Assembly (NCBI RefSeq): GCF_041549525.1
Contig: NZ_CP157456.1
Location: 4,278,001-4,342,000 of the forward strand
Length of the DNA: 64,000 bases
Source: Paenarthrobacter aurescens
Lineage (GTDB): Bacteria; Actinomycetota; Actinomycetes; Actinomycetales; Micrococcaceae
Reading direction: 5' to 3'
A program made the position numbers and the translations under genes. Positions 1 through 7,542 of this stretch are shown here, one piece after another. The notes under the pieces were generated by a model. That model ran no database searches. It was not told the origin of the DNA and saw only the letters and a program-made list of their open reading frames with translations. How positions within the stretch are numbered: the stretch's first letter is position 1; each line of letters begins with the position of its first letter.

Positions 1-738
1 GGTGGCCAGATTGTTCTTGATAGCGGCGGAACGGGCGAAGTCCAACGCAAAGGTGGATTTACCTACGGCGGGGCGGGCGGCGATAACAATCATCTGGCCG
101 GGGTGGAGCCCGTGCGTCAGTTCGTCGAGTTCGTAGAAGCCGGTGGGGACACCGGTCATACCTTCGCCGCGGTGACCGGAAGCCTCGATCTCGTCCACGG
201 TGGATTCCATGACGTCCTTCAACGCCACATAGTCCTCGGCAGTGCGCTTTTCAGCCACCGCGTACACCTCGGCCTGGGCCTGGTTGACGAGGTCTTCCAC
301 TTCGCCGTCCTGGCCATAGCCCATCTGGACGATCTTGGTACCGGCGTTAACAAGGCGCCGCAGCACCGCACGCTCCGCAACGATCTCCGCGTAGTAACCG
401 GCATTGGCCGCTGTTGGGACCGTCTGAATGAGTTCGTGGAGGTACGCGGGCCCGCCGATCCGGTTGATTTCACCGCGCTTTGTCAGCTCGTCCGAGACGG
501 TGACGGCGTCAGCGGGTTCGCCGCGGCCGTAAAGATCAATGATGGACTCATAGATGGTCTCGTGGGCGGGACGGTAGAAGTCGTGTCCTCGAACGATCTC
601 CACGACGTCCGCAATGGCATCCTTGGACAGCATCATGCCGCCGAGCACCGACTGTTCGGCCGGGATGTCCTGGGGAGGTTTCCGGCTCGAGTCCGAAGCG
701 CGAGAGCCCTCGATTGAGTCCAAGTGCGTAACTGACAA
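1..738 (-). CDS. dnaB: Replicative DNA helicase DnaB, N-terminal part (gene runs off the window)
   Basis: DnaB unwinds DNA at the replication fork as a ring hexamer. The 246 residues visible cover the N-terminal helical domain (about residues 20-120), the linker and the start of the RecA-like ATPase domain. Walker A reads ARPAVGKST at about residues 221-229, just before the window edge. The chosen start is TTG at 738, because GGAGG lies 6 nt upstream and the family N-terminus (PQDIPAEQSVLGGMM) follows in this frame. An ATG slightly upstream is in another frame. The 3' half is outside the window. Its 5' region contains several DnaA-box sequences. Identity is secure; the start is probable. Confidence 0.95.
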   Translation of the reverse strand, partial: MSVTHLDSIEGSRASDSSRKPPQDIPAEQSVLGGMMLSKDAIADVVEIVRGHDFYRPAHETIYESIIDLYGRGEPADAVTVSDELTKRGEINRIGGPAYLHELIQTVPTAANAGYYAEIVAERAVLRRLVNAGTKIVQMGYGQDGEVEDLVNQAQAEVYAVAEKRTAEDYVALKDVMESTVDEIEASGHRGEGMTGVPTGFYELDELTHGLHPGQMIVIAARPAVGKSTFALDFARSAAIKNNLAT

Positions 739-860
739 AGCCGTCCTCCATTTGTGTGCCGCTGCAGAGCTGTTTTCCCTGGCGGCCCGTAAAGCGCAGT
801 ATGTGGCTACGGTCCGCCTGATGCATCTCACGATCTCAGGCGGGTCCGACAGAATAAGCC

Positions 861-1296
861 GTATCCACAAGTTATCCACAGTCGATTCCGAGGATCCGTG
901 GTAAGCGGCGACTTTTCACGGGCCCGGAAACACATTGCGGGATATCGGTGCCCAAAATGGACACTTCAGACACGTTACAGCAGGCGCTGACCACCCCCTG
1001 TGGATAACCTGTGGAATACCGACCACACGTTGTGCACAGACTGTGCGTTACCCTGTGGATAGAGAATTTCTTTTTGAGGAAATAACGCTCTGACCTGCGG
1101 AAACACTCCTCACATGCTGTGGAGGGAAGAAAGTTTTAACGGCAACTAATCCACAGCCGGCACGGCATAAACAGTCTCCCGCGTTGGGAAAATGATCCCC
1201 AACATGCCCCAAATGTGATGCATCTTACTTAAAGGGACTTAATTTGACAGCGACCTATCGGAAGCCTATGCCGAAAGTGGAATGTGCTGTGGATAA
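861..1296. promoter_or_regulatory. Cluster of DnaA-box sequences between dnaB and the next gene
   Basis: The 739-1321 region has no convincing gene. It holds three exact TTATCCACA boxes, at 872-880 (+), 999-1007 (-) and 1288-1296 (-). One-mismatch versions lie at 861-869, 1030-1038, 1054-1062 and 1147-1155. DnaA binds this 9-mer. No dnaA or dnaN is present, so this is unlikely to be the canonical oriC. DnaA control of dnaB or of the gene at 1322, or DnaA titration, are possible roles. The box at 1288-1296 lies where the -35 element of the 1322 gene would be. A second possible promoter (TTGACA at 1244-1249, 17 nt, TATGCC at 1267-1272) overlaps the same stretch. Confidence 0.7.
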
Positions 1297-1321
1297 CCAA
1301 GTTCTGGCATAAGCTCTAAGC

Positions 1322-1798
1322 ATGGGGATGAACTTTGGTGACGTACTGACGATTGTCCTTCCGCTTCTTGTCCTTGTAGGCCTGCTGTGGGCGCTCACCG
1401 CGGCCTTCAAACCACGCGATACGGGTGTCTCTGACGCCGAGAGATACCAGCGCGAACTAGCGGCACGTTCAGCCGCCCACCAAGCCGCCCAGGTGCAGGA
1501 GGCGCTTGCCCTCCGGGCCCGGATCGAAGCCACCACCAAGCCGAGCCAAAATACGGCAAGCCAAAGCGAGCAGGCGCAACAACGCCGAATTCCGATTCAG
1601 GCGCAGACCGGCCCGTCCCAGGCTGCACGCCCGGGCGAGCAGCCCGCAGTGCTGCCCAATGGTCAATTGAACCCGCAGCTCGCCTTCGAGCTACAGAACC
1701 TGGTCCGTAGTGGTAAAAAGATCGAGGCCATCAAAGTCCTGCGCCAGGCCACCCACACAGATTTGCTTACTGCCAAGAACTACGTAGATCGGCTCTGA
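1322..1798 (+). CDS. Membrane-anchored protein with ribosomal L7/L12 C-terminal-like segment
   Basis: This 158-residue protein starts with one membrane segment (about residues 6-28). A long polar, Ala/Gln-rich linker follows. It ends with about 40 residues (SGKKIEAIKVLRQAT, then LLTAKNYVDRL) that resemble the two-helix factor-binding face of the L7/L12 C-terminal domain ([20 protein letters not shown] in the ribosomal protein). No ribosome-stalk N-terminal domain is present, so it is not a ribosomal protein. A TAAGCT hexamer at 1310-1315 sits 6 nt before the ATG, suggesting a leaderless mRNA. It is followed 7 bp later by a related gene. The function is unknown. Confidence 0.8.
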   Translation: MGMNFGDVLTIVLPLLVLVGLLWALTAAFKPRDTGVSDAERYQRELAARSAAHQAAQVQEALALRARIEATTKPSQNTASQSEQAQQRRIPIQAQTGPSQAARPGEQPAVLPNGQLNPQLAFELQNLVRSGKKIEAIKVLRQATHTDLLTAKNYVDRL

Positions 1799-1805
1799 CG
1801 ACGCC

Positions 1806-2381
1806 ATGGATTCCATCCTTATCCCGCTCCTGATCCTTGTTGCGGTCATAGCGGGCGTGCTCCTGCTTATTCGCTCCTTCTCCAAGCGCTCCGCCGAGAG
1901 CCAGGCCGATTTCGCTGCGGCGAATGCGCCCAAGGATCCAGTGGAGTTGGCCAAGGAGTCTGCAGCCAAGCTCAACCAGGAGCAGCACAGGCAGCTTTAC
2001 TCGCTCATTGCGCAGGGGCAGGGCATGGCGGCCATCAAGCTGTACCTGCAGGCCACGGGAGAGGGCCTGCGGGCCTCGCGCAACGCCGTCGGGGCCTTGG
2101 CTGCGCATCCCCAGCCGTTCACGCCTGAAGCGCCGCCCAGGGACTTGCTGGCCGACGACGACGATGAGCCCGAACGTTTTCCCTACAGGTATAGGGCGAT
2201 CGTCAGCAAGGGGGATGTCACCAGGGAAGTGAGCAGCAACATGCTCAACGACGAGATCTACGGACGCATCCGTACGCTGGCCAAAAGCGGCGATGTTGAG
2301 GGCGCGGCACTTGCCTTGACGCGCCACTCTGACATCAACATCAAGCAGGCCCGCGAATTCATTGAGCTCCTGGACGACTAA
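1806..2381 (+). CDS. Membrane-anchored protein with two L7/L12 C-terminal-like repeats
   Basis: This 191-residue neighbour of the gene at 1322 also starts with a membrane segment (residues 2-22). It carries two copies of the helical motif. The first is at about residues 60-100 (AAIKLYLQATGEGLRASRNAV), the second at about 150-190 (EGAALALTRHSDINIKQAREF). An acidic stretch (DDDDEPE, about 117-123) separates them. The 7-bp gap suggests co-transcription with the previous gene. Both proteins probably present this fold to the cytoplasm, but the partner is unknown. It converges on the zinc-ribbon gene with only 3 bp between stops. Confidence 0.8.
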   Translation: MDSILIPLLILVAVIAGVLLLIRSFSKRSAESQADFAAANAPKDPVELAKESAAKLNQEQHRQLYSLIAQGQGMAAIKLYLQATGEGLRASRNAVGALAAHPQPFTPEAPPRDLLADDDDEPERFPYRYRAIVSKGDVTREVSSNMLNDEIYGRIRTLAKSGDVEGAALALTRHSDINIKQAREFIELLDD

Positions 2382-2384
2382 AGC

Positions 2385-2741
2385 CTAGAAGTCGAACAAG
2401 TCTCCCAGGAAGCCTTCCTTCTTTTTGCGCTTGCGGCCGTATTGGTCGTACCCGTCACGACGATCATTGTCCCTACGGTCGTAATCGCGCCTGTCCCTGT
2501 CGTCATACCGCGGCTGCTGAGGCCGTGACTCGAAGGGGTTGTAGATGGGCGGCGGCGCAATCGGGGGCTGCGCCGGCGCGGCTGCGGGGCGGGCCGGGAT
2601 GGTTTCGGCCGCGACGCGATCAATGATCTTGTCCAACTCCCCACGATCCAGCCACACACCCCTGCACTGCGGGCAGTAGTCGATCTCCACGCCGCTTCGT
2701 TCACTCATCACCAGGTCAATGGAATCCACAGGACATTTCAT
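2385..2741 (-). CDS. TFIIB-type zinc-ribbon protein with charged tail
   Basis: The protein has 118 residues from the ATG at 2741. The extra upstream 15 residues of the open frame were excluded because the motif begins with MKCPVD. The N-terminal half has a zinc ribbon: one Cys in MKCPVD, then CPQCRGVWLDRGELDKI, typical of the zf-TFIIB family of small bacterial proteins. The middle is Pro/Ala-rich. The C-terminal half is dominated by Asp/Arg/Tyr repeats (RRDYDRRDNDRRD), then a Lys cluster and a hydrophobic end (GFLGDLFDF). The N-terminal ribbon shows only three evident Cys. The molecular role of this family is not known. Confidence 0.8.
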   Translation of the reverse strand: MKCPVDSIDLVMSERSGVEIDYCPQCRGVWLDRGELDKIIDRVAAETIPARPAAAPAQPPIAPPPIYNPFESRPQQPRYDDRDRRDYDRRDNDRRDGYDQYGRKRKKKEGFLGDLFDF

Positions 2742-2849
2742 GCTTGCCCCAACGATCGGACCCGCCAATAAGTTCGGGTGTATCAAAGACCGGAGTCAAC
2801 CAAGCGTCGGTCAGCGTTCCGAGGCGCCGCAATCCCATGTCAGCGAGCG

Positions 2850-3218
2850 TCAAAAGCCGCGCCGGACCGCCGTACCGTCTGCCTGGAGGTGATTCCGCGC
2901 CCGGCGGAGAAAGCTGTCCAGCGCCTCTGCCTCCGAATCCGTGCGAAGGACGGAGAAGTCCATGATCACTGCCCGCTCATCGGTATCCCACACCCGCCAA
3001 CCCAGGCCTTCGCGCTTAATCCACGAGGACCTGTCCGGACGCCCGGTTGGGCCAAACCAGTTGGCGGTGGCCAGGCGATGGGTGGCGAGGTATTCCGACA
3101 CCCTGGCCAGGGTCAGGGGTTCGCCCTCCGCCAGCAACTGGTCCAGATCGTTCAGCGTTGGAGATTGCATAATCCCATCATTGGTCACAATGCGATCGAA
3201 GCCGCTCATTTCCCGCAC
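2850..3218 (-). CDS. Hypothetical protein, 122 aa
   Basis: The frame is open with actinobacterial codon use and encodes a soluble acidic protein. It has recognisable ordered segments (TLNDLDQLLAEGEPLTLARVS and WRVWDTDERAVIMDF) but no motif I can assign. The frame can start at GTG 3218 or ATG 3209, and neither has a strong ribosome site. It lies 14 bp upstream-side of the FMN reductase stop on the same strand, so the reductase (starting at 3859) could be read through into it. Function unknown. Confidence 0.6.
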   Translation of the reverse strand: MREMSGFDRIVTNDGIMQSPTLNDLDQLLAEGEPLTLARVSEYLATHRLATANWFGPTGRPDRSSWIKREGLGWRVWDTDERAVIMDFSVLRTDSEAEALDSFLRRARNHLQADGTAVRRGF

Positions 3219-3232
3219 TGAGGCACAGGGAT

Positions 3233-3859
3233 TTACCTGCCCGCTGAGATTCCAGCCAGGAGTTGTTCAAACGGCAGCGACTCCAGAACCGGGGCCTTAC
3301 GCCCGGGCTGGGGGCCGCTCAACAACTGCACGAGTTCACCCGCGGCCCGGTCCACTCGCGAGGAAAGGGGCGAGCCGCCGTCGTCGGTGTTTCCCCAGTC
3401 CTGCGGACCTGCGAAGACGCCGGTGGCCGCAATCCTGGTGCGCAGGTAGCTGAACAGCGGACGCATGGCGTAGTCGAGGACCATCTGGTGGCGGTCGGTG
3501 CCGCCCGTGGCGCCCAAGAGTACGGCCTTTCCGTCCAGCGATTTGGGGTCCAGGACGTCAATGAACGACTTGAACAGTCCGCTATAGGAGGCGCTGAAGA
3601 CCGGGCTCACCGCGATGATGGCGTCGGAATCCTCGACGCCGGCAATCACGTCCGCGAGGCGGGGCGCCGCATAGCCGGTGACGAAGTTATTGGCGATGTC
3701 CACCGCGAGGTCGCGCAGTTCCACGACGTCGATCTTCACATCGAACCCGGCCACGCGCAGCTGCCGCTCGGTGGAGGCAGCCAACTGGTCGGCCAGCAGG
3801 CGGCTCGACGACGGGACGCCGAGTCCGGCGGAAAGGACGGTGATGCGGCGGGTTTCCAT
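3233..3859 (-). CDS. NAD(P)H-dependent FMN reductase (CE1759-like)
   Basis: This flavodoxin-fold reductase supplies reduced flavin or reduces other acceptors in the cytosol. The 208-residue protein shows the family pattern. It begins ITVLSAGLGVPSSSRLLAD (phosphate-binding Ser-rich loop), has a central SPVFSASYSGLFKSFIDVL, and then GKAVLLGATGGTDRH. The ATG at 3859 was chosen because GGAGA stands 6 nt upstream and the beta1 strand follows at once. The next 15 upstream codons are open but unlike the family. The family assignment is firm; the physiological substrate is unknown. Confidence 0.85.
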   Translation of the reverse strand: METRRITVLSAGLGVPSSSRLLADQLAASTERQLRVAGFDVKIDVVELRDLAVDIANNFVTGYAAPRLADVIAGVEDSDAIIAVSPVFSASYSGLFKSFIDVLDPKSLDGKAVLLGATGGTDRHQMVLDYAMRPLFSYLRTRIAATGVFAGPQDWGNTDDGGSPLSSRVDRAAGELVQLLSGPQPGRKAPVLESLPFEQLLAGISAGR

Positions 3860-3953
3860 GGCATTCTCCTGTTGCTCGTTCATCCAGCTTACATGCGTTT
3901 GCATCTAAATCAGTGAACAGGGGCCCGATCAAAAGTATTCCCGGAATGCCGGT

Positions 3954-4904
3954 TCAGCCCTTCAGTTGCTCCAGGAACGCCGCGGTGGCCTCGCCGATCT
4001 GCTTCCGGGCATCGTCACGGCTCACGGACGGTTCGCCATCCCCGGGCTGCGCTCCATAGTCTCCGAAGAACGCATGGTTCCCGCCGCGAACCTCCACGAA
4101 GGTGGCATTGAGGGGCAGCAGCTCCCGGGAAGCGTCAATCTTGGCAGGAGTGCTGAGGCCGTCTTCCGAGCCGGATACGGACAAAACCTGCAGATCCCGG
4201 CGGTCACGCAGGGAGTCCAGCGGGTAGGAAGCGTAGAGCAGAAGACCAGTAACATCCTGGTTTTCCAACGCAAAGGAGCTCGCGCTCACCCCACCCAAGG
4301 AGTGGCCACCTACTGCCCACGTGGCGATCCCGGGATGCTCAACCATGGCCCCGCGCGCCTGGTTTCCGTCCAGCAGGCTGAGGTTCAGGGGCGTCTTCAG
4401 GATCACCACGAGGACCCCTGCTTCCGCTGCAGGCCGGAGGATGTCCGCGTAAGCGCGTGCTTCAACACGCGCGCCCGGAATGAAAACCAGCCCGCGGGTG
4501 GCAGCTGCCCCGGCGGGCTTCATGGTGAGGGCGGTGGGCGATTCCGACAGCGAAATTCCGGCGCTTAATCCCGCCCCGGAAGCCTGATATGCGAAGGGGT
4601 TCAGCCACGCCAGTGCGGCCACGAGTGCCAATACGGCCACCCGCGCGGCCCACGCGCCAACGGACCTGGCCGGAGACCGTCTTGCAGCGCTATGGCGCCG
4701 ACGCCACAGCAGAACACCCCAAAGAAGTCCGACGACGGCGGCGGTCACCAAAATGGCGGGCAGCAACGGGTGGCCACGCAGGACAGCCGGATTCCCGATC
4801 AACATCCAGCCCGGGATAAGGACCAAAGCTGCAGCACATACTCCTGAAGCCCAGTAGAGGGCAGGCCTTCGGGTGGGTTGCTGGGCGTCAGGAGAGGAGG
4901 TCAT
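3954..4904 (-). CDS. Membrane-anchored alpha/beta hydrolase
   Basis: The 316-residue protein has three N-terminal membrane segments (about residues 17-37, 48-66 and 86-101). An alpha/beta hydrolase domain follows, with nucleophile elbow GHSLGG at 200-205. A late Asp lies around SGSEDGLS and the likely catalytic His is in GGNHAFFGDYG. The topology puts the hydrolase domain outside the membrane, so it may act on envelope or external esters. TATTAT at 4912-4917 is 7 nt before the ATG, and GGAG lies inside that gap, so leaderless and leadered starts are both possible. The next gene (4966-6042) is also an alpha/beta hydrolase on the same strand, but of a different subfamily. Confidence 0.8.
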   Translation of the reverse strand: MTSSPDAQQPTRRPALYWASGVCAAALVLIPGWMLIGNPAVLRGHPLLPAILVTAAVVGLLWGVLLWRRRHSAARRSPARSVGAWAARVAVLALVAALAWLNPFAYQASGAGLSAGISLSESPTALTMKPAGAAATRGLVFIPGARVEARAYADILRPAAEAGVLVVILKTPLNLSLLDGNQARGAMVEHPGIATWAVGGHSLGGVSASSFALENQDVTGLLLYASYPLDSLRDRRDLQVLSVSGSEDGLSTPAKIDASRELLPLNATFVEVRGGNHAFFGDYGAQPGDGEPSVSRDDARKQIGEATAAFLEQLKG

Positions 4905-4965
4905 AACTCCAATAATAGTTCCATGATGGAGATACTTTTACTGCTGCCTGCTTTGACGGGACCCA

Positions 4966-6042
4966 TCAGCGCCGCGGGGCGTGCACGGACAGGAAATCAA
5001 ACGTCTTGTCCCGCGCCTCACGTGCCTCGGCAAAGTTCAAATGGAACTGGTACTCGTGCGGCAGCTCCGGCTCATGAGTGGCAGGCCAGAACAGTTCAGT
5101 CACCGGAACTCCCGAGTCCTTCAGGCGGTTGCTGTAAGGCACGGACTGAAGCCAGGTAAGTCCGTCTCCGTTGCCACCGCTGATGAAGGTGGGAGGGAAT
5201 TCATCGGTCACGAAGTCGATGGTGGACATGGTGGCGCCGGCGTAGGTTGCGGACCAGTCTTTGGTACCCGTGTAGGCCCACAGGGAAGTCTTGAATCCCC
5301 ACGCCACAATCCCGCTGAGATCCGCCATGGCCCGGAGGTCATACACACCGCAATGGAGAATGGTGGCGGCAAGATCGGACTTCTGCAGCGCGGGCTCAAT
5401 ACCCATCAGGTTGGCGTACTCGGGGTTCACGGTGAGCGTGGTCATCTGGCTGGCGAGTTGAGCGCCGGCGGAGTCCCCGGCCAGGACAATCCGGCTGGTA
5501 TCAACGTTCAGCTCGGCGGCGTGGGCCTTGATGTAGGCCAGGGCCTCATTGATGTCCCGAACGGCGGTTGGGTAGGTAGCTTCCGGGGCAATCGGGTAAC
5601 TCATGCCAATGGTGGTGTAGCCCTCGGCGGCAATGATCTGCAGATACGGATTCACGTCGCGCTGGGCTCCCGAAATCCAGGCACCTCCGTGAATCCAAAC
5701 CACCGTAGGAAGCGGGGCGGTGGTGCCCGAAGGGCTGAACACATCAAAGGTGGAACCGGGCTTGTAAAGAACCCCCATCTCCGTTTGCAACGGCGCCGGG
5801 GGTACGTACGGCGTCATTTCATCGATGGTTGCCTGCGCCCCGCGCTCAAAAACACTGCGGATCAGCATTGCCGAGGGCCACGGGGTGGCAGAAAGTGCCA
5901 GCGCGACGATCAGCACCAGCAGAATTGCCAGCTCGAGCTTCCGCTGCCGCGTAGTCCGTTTTCGTGGAGCCCTCGACGTTGGATCCTTTTGTGCGGGGTC
6001 ACTCTGCCTCGTATTGGCTTGGATCGATTCCAACGGCCCCAT
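4966..6042 (-). CDS. Alpha/beta hydrolase, hormone-sensitive-lipase/BD-FAE type
   Basis: This esterase-like protein has 358 residues. It has an N-terminal membrane anchor at about residues 36-56. It then carries the oxyanion motif HGGAW (about 118-122), nucleophile GDSAG (about 189-193), a late GGNGDGLT carrying the acid, and THEPELPHEY carrying the His. ATG 6042 was preferred because GGGGAG lies 6 nt before it; the 12 upstream codons are poor. It is probably exported or membrane-tethered. The substrate is unknown. It is divergent from the CoA-transferase operon. Confidence 0.82.
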   Translation of the reverse strand: MGPLESIQANTRQSDPAQKDPTSRAPRKRTTRQRKLELAILLVLIVALALSATPWPSAMLIRSVFERGAQATIDEMTPYVPPAPLQTEMGVLYKPGSTFDVFSPSGTTAPLPTVVWIHGGAWISGAQRDVNPYLQIIAAEGYTTIGMSYPIAPEATYPTAVRDINEALAYIKAHAAELNVDTSRIVLAGDSAGAQLASQMTTLTVNPEYANLMGIEPALQKSDLAATILHCGVYDLRAMADLSGIVAWGFKTSLWAYTGTKDWSATYAGATMSTIDFVTDEFPPTFISGGNGDGLTWLQSVPYSNRLKDSGVPVTELFWPATHEPELPHEYQFHLNFAEAREARDKTFDFLSVHAPRR

Positions 6043-6214
6043 CACACACTCCCCCGGTCGGTGCATTCTCTGGACCATGCTAAAGCGGAACGGCGTCCCT
6101 TGGGGTCAGGCCAGCGGTCGCGCCGCCCGCAGCGGGACCCCTTCACCGGCGTCGGGCGTTACCGGCTCGGACTGTGAAAGTCATGTTCCGGTCCGATTTC
6201 AGAAAGGCTTGCAT

Positions 6215-6232
6215 TATGAGTGCACACTCATA
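6215..6232. promoter_or_regulatory. Candidate operator palindrome before the CoA-transferase operon
   Basis: The site reads TATGAGTG-CA-CACTCATA: two perfect 8-bp arms with a 2-bp spacer. It lies 60 nt upstream of the CoA transferase ATG and in the divergent gap with the hydrolase at 6042. The size and position fit a dimeric repressor such as a GntR or TetR type, but no such regulator is adjacent. Confidence 0.6.
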
Positions 6233-6291
6233 TTAGGAGATCGGTGAAACGGCCCCGCCAACCGCCTGCCCGCCACGCACGGAAGAAGACC

Positions 6292-7542
6292 ATGACACAG
6301 CAAACAATTGCCCCTCTGGACGGCGTCCGGGTTCTGGAACTCGGCAACTACATCGCCGCGCCCACGGCAGGCAGGCTGCTCGCTGACTTCGGAGCTGAGG
6401 TCATCAAAATTGAACGGCCGGGCACCGGTGATGAACTGCGCAACTGGCGCCTGCACAAGGGCACCACGTCCATGCTGTACCGCACATTGAACCGCAATAA
6501 GAAGTCCGTGGTTCTGGATCTGCGAACGGACGCCGGCAAGCAGGCCGTGCTGGATCTCGTGGCCAAGTGCGACATCCTGCTGGAGAACTTCCGCCCCGGC
6601 ACCTTGGAGAAGTGGGGCTTGGGGCCGGAGGTCCTCAACGAGGCCAACCCGGACCTGATTGTTACGCGAATTTCAGCCTTCGGACAGACCGGGCCTTTGT
6701 CCGAGCGGCCGGGTTTCGCCGCCGTCGCCGAGGCCTACGGAGGCTTCCGTAACCTGGTGGGCGATCCCGACCGCGCACCAGTGCGCGTAGGCGTTTCCAT
6801 TGGTGATTCGATCGCGGGCCTGTACGCCGCCTTCGGCTCCGTCATGAGCTTGTACCAGCGTGAAGCACGACGCCGGGACCCGGCCGGCGCTGTCCCCCTC
6901 ACCGAACGCGTCATTGACGTCGCCCTGAATGAGGCCATGTTCTCCATGATGGAGTCACTGATTCCGGACTATCAGGCCTATGGCGTGGACCGGCAGCGTG
7001 TTGGCGGCCGCATGGAGGGAATCGCTCCCTCCAACGCTTACCTGTGCAAGGACGGGTCCAGTATTGTGGTGGCCGGAAACGGTGACTCGATCTATCAGCG
7101 GTACATGCAGACCATCGGCCGCCCAGACCTGGCGGAGGACCCGGCCCTGCAAACAAATGCCGGCCGTTGGGCAAAGCGCGAGGAACTTGACCGGGCTATC
7201 GGTGAATGGGCAGCTACGCTTTCAGGCCCTGAGGCCCTGGCTGCACTTGAGGCCGCCGGCGTCCCTGCGGGACCCATCTACACCGCGGCGGATATCAGCA
7301 CGGACAGCCAATACGCGGCCCGGAACATGATTCAAAAGTTTGATGTTTCCACAGGCGAGGAAATTCTCCCCGGCGTAGGATTTCCGGGCATTGTTCCGGT
7401 CATCGGGGACCAGTCCCTGCCCATACGGAACCTCGGCCCTGACCTGGGCGAGAATACGCAGGAAATCCTTGGCGGACTCCTGAACATGGACTCCGCACAG
7501 ATCAGGGCGGCTTCAGGCCGCGAGGAGGCCATCACATCATGA
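6292..7542 (+). CDS. Family III CoA transferase (CaiB/BaiF)
   Basis: Family III enzymes move CoA between carboxylic acids through aspartyl anhydride intermediates. The 416-residue protein has the hallmark N-terminus (GVRVLELGNYIAAPTAGR), then KSVVLDLRTDAGK, ENFRPGTLEKWGL and SAFGQTGPLSERPGF. The likely catalytic Asp is in VSIGDSIAGLYAAFG. The ATG at 6292 was chosen for a GGAAG site 7 nt upstream; earlier codons are Arg/Pro-rich and unlike the family. It overlaps the HMG-CoA-lyase-like gene by ATGA, so the two probably act on one pathway. One reading is CoA activation of a 3-hydroxy-3-methyl dicarboxylate followed by retro-aldol cleavage. The exact acid is unknown. Confidence 0.88.
   Translation: MTQQTIAPLDGVRVLELGNYIAAPTAGRLLADFGAEVIKIERPGTGDELRNWRLHKGTTSMLYRTLNRNKKSVVLDLRTDAGKQAVLDLVAKCDILLENFRPGTLEKWGLGPEVLNEANPDLIVTRISAFGQTGPLSERPGFAAVAEAYGGFRNLVGDPDRAPVRVGVSIGDSIAGLYAAFGSVMSLYQREARRRDPAGAVPLTERVIDVALNEAMFSMMESLIPDYQAYGVDRQRVGGRMEGIAPSNAYLCKDGSSIVVAGNGDSIYQRYMQTIGRPDLAEDPALQTNAGRWAKREELDRAIGEWAATLSGPEALAALEAAGVPAGPIYTAADISTDSQYAARNMIQKFDVSTGEEILPGVGFPGIVPVIGDQSLPIRNLGPDLGENTQEILGGLLNMDSAQIRAASGREEAITS

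Noticed and set aside
861..1296. DnaA-box cluster as the chromosomal oriC
   Set aside because: No dnaA-dnaN pair flanks it, and the expected oriC order (rpmH-dnaA-dnaN) would lie beyond the trxA end of this window.
1322..2381. Ribosomal protein L7/L12 genes
   Set aside because: Both proteins have membrane anchors and lack the N-terminal dimerisation domain; they are only similar to the C-terminal helical motif.
4981..6177. Long plus-strand frame of 398 codons opposite the alpha/beta hydrolase
   Set aside because: It is the antisense of a gene with a clear catalytic triad; its text is Gly/Arg/His-rich without family motifs.
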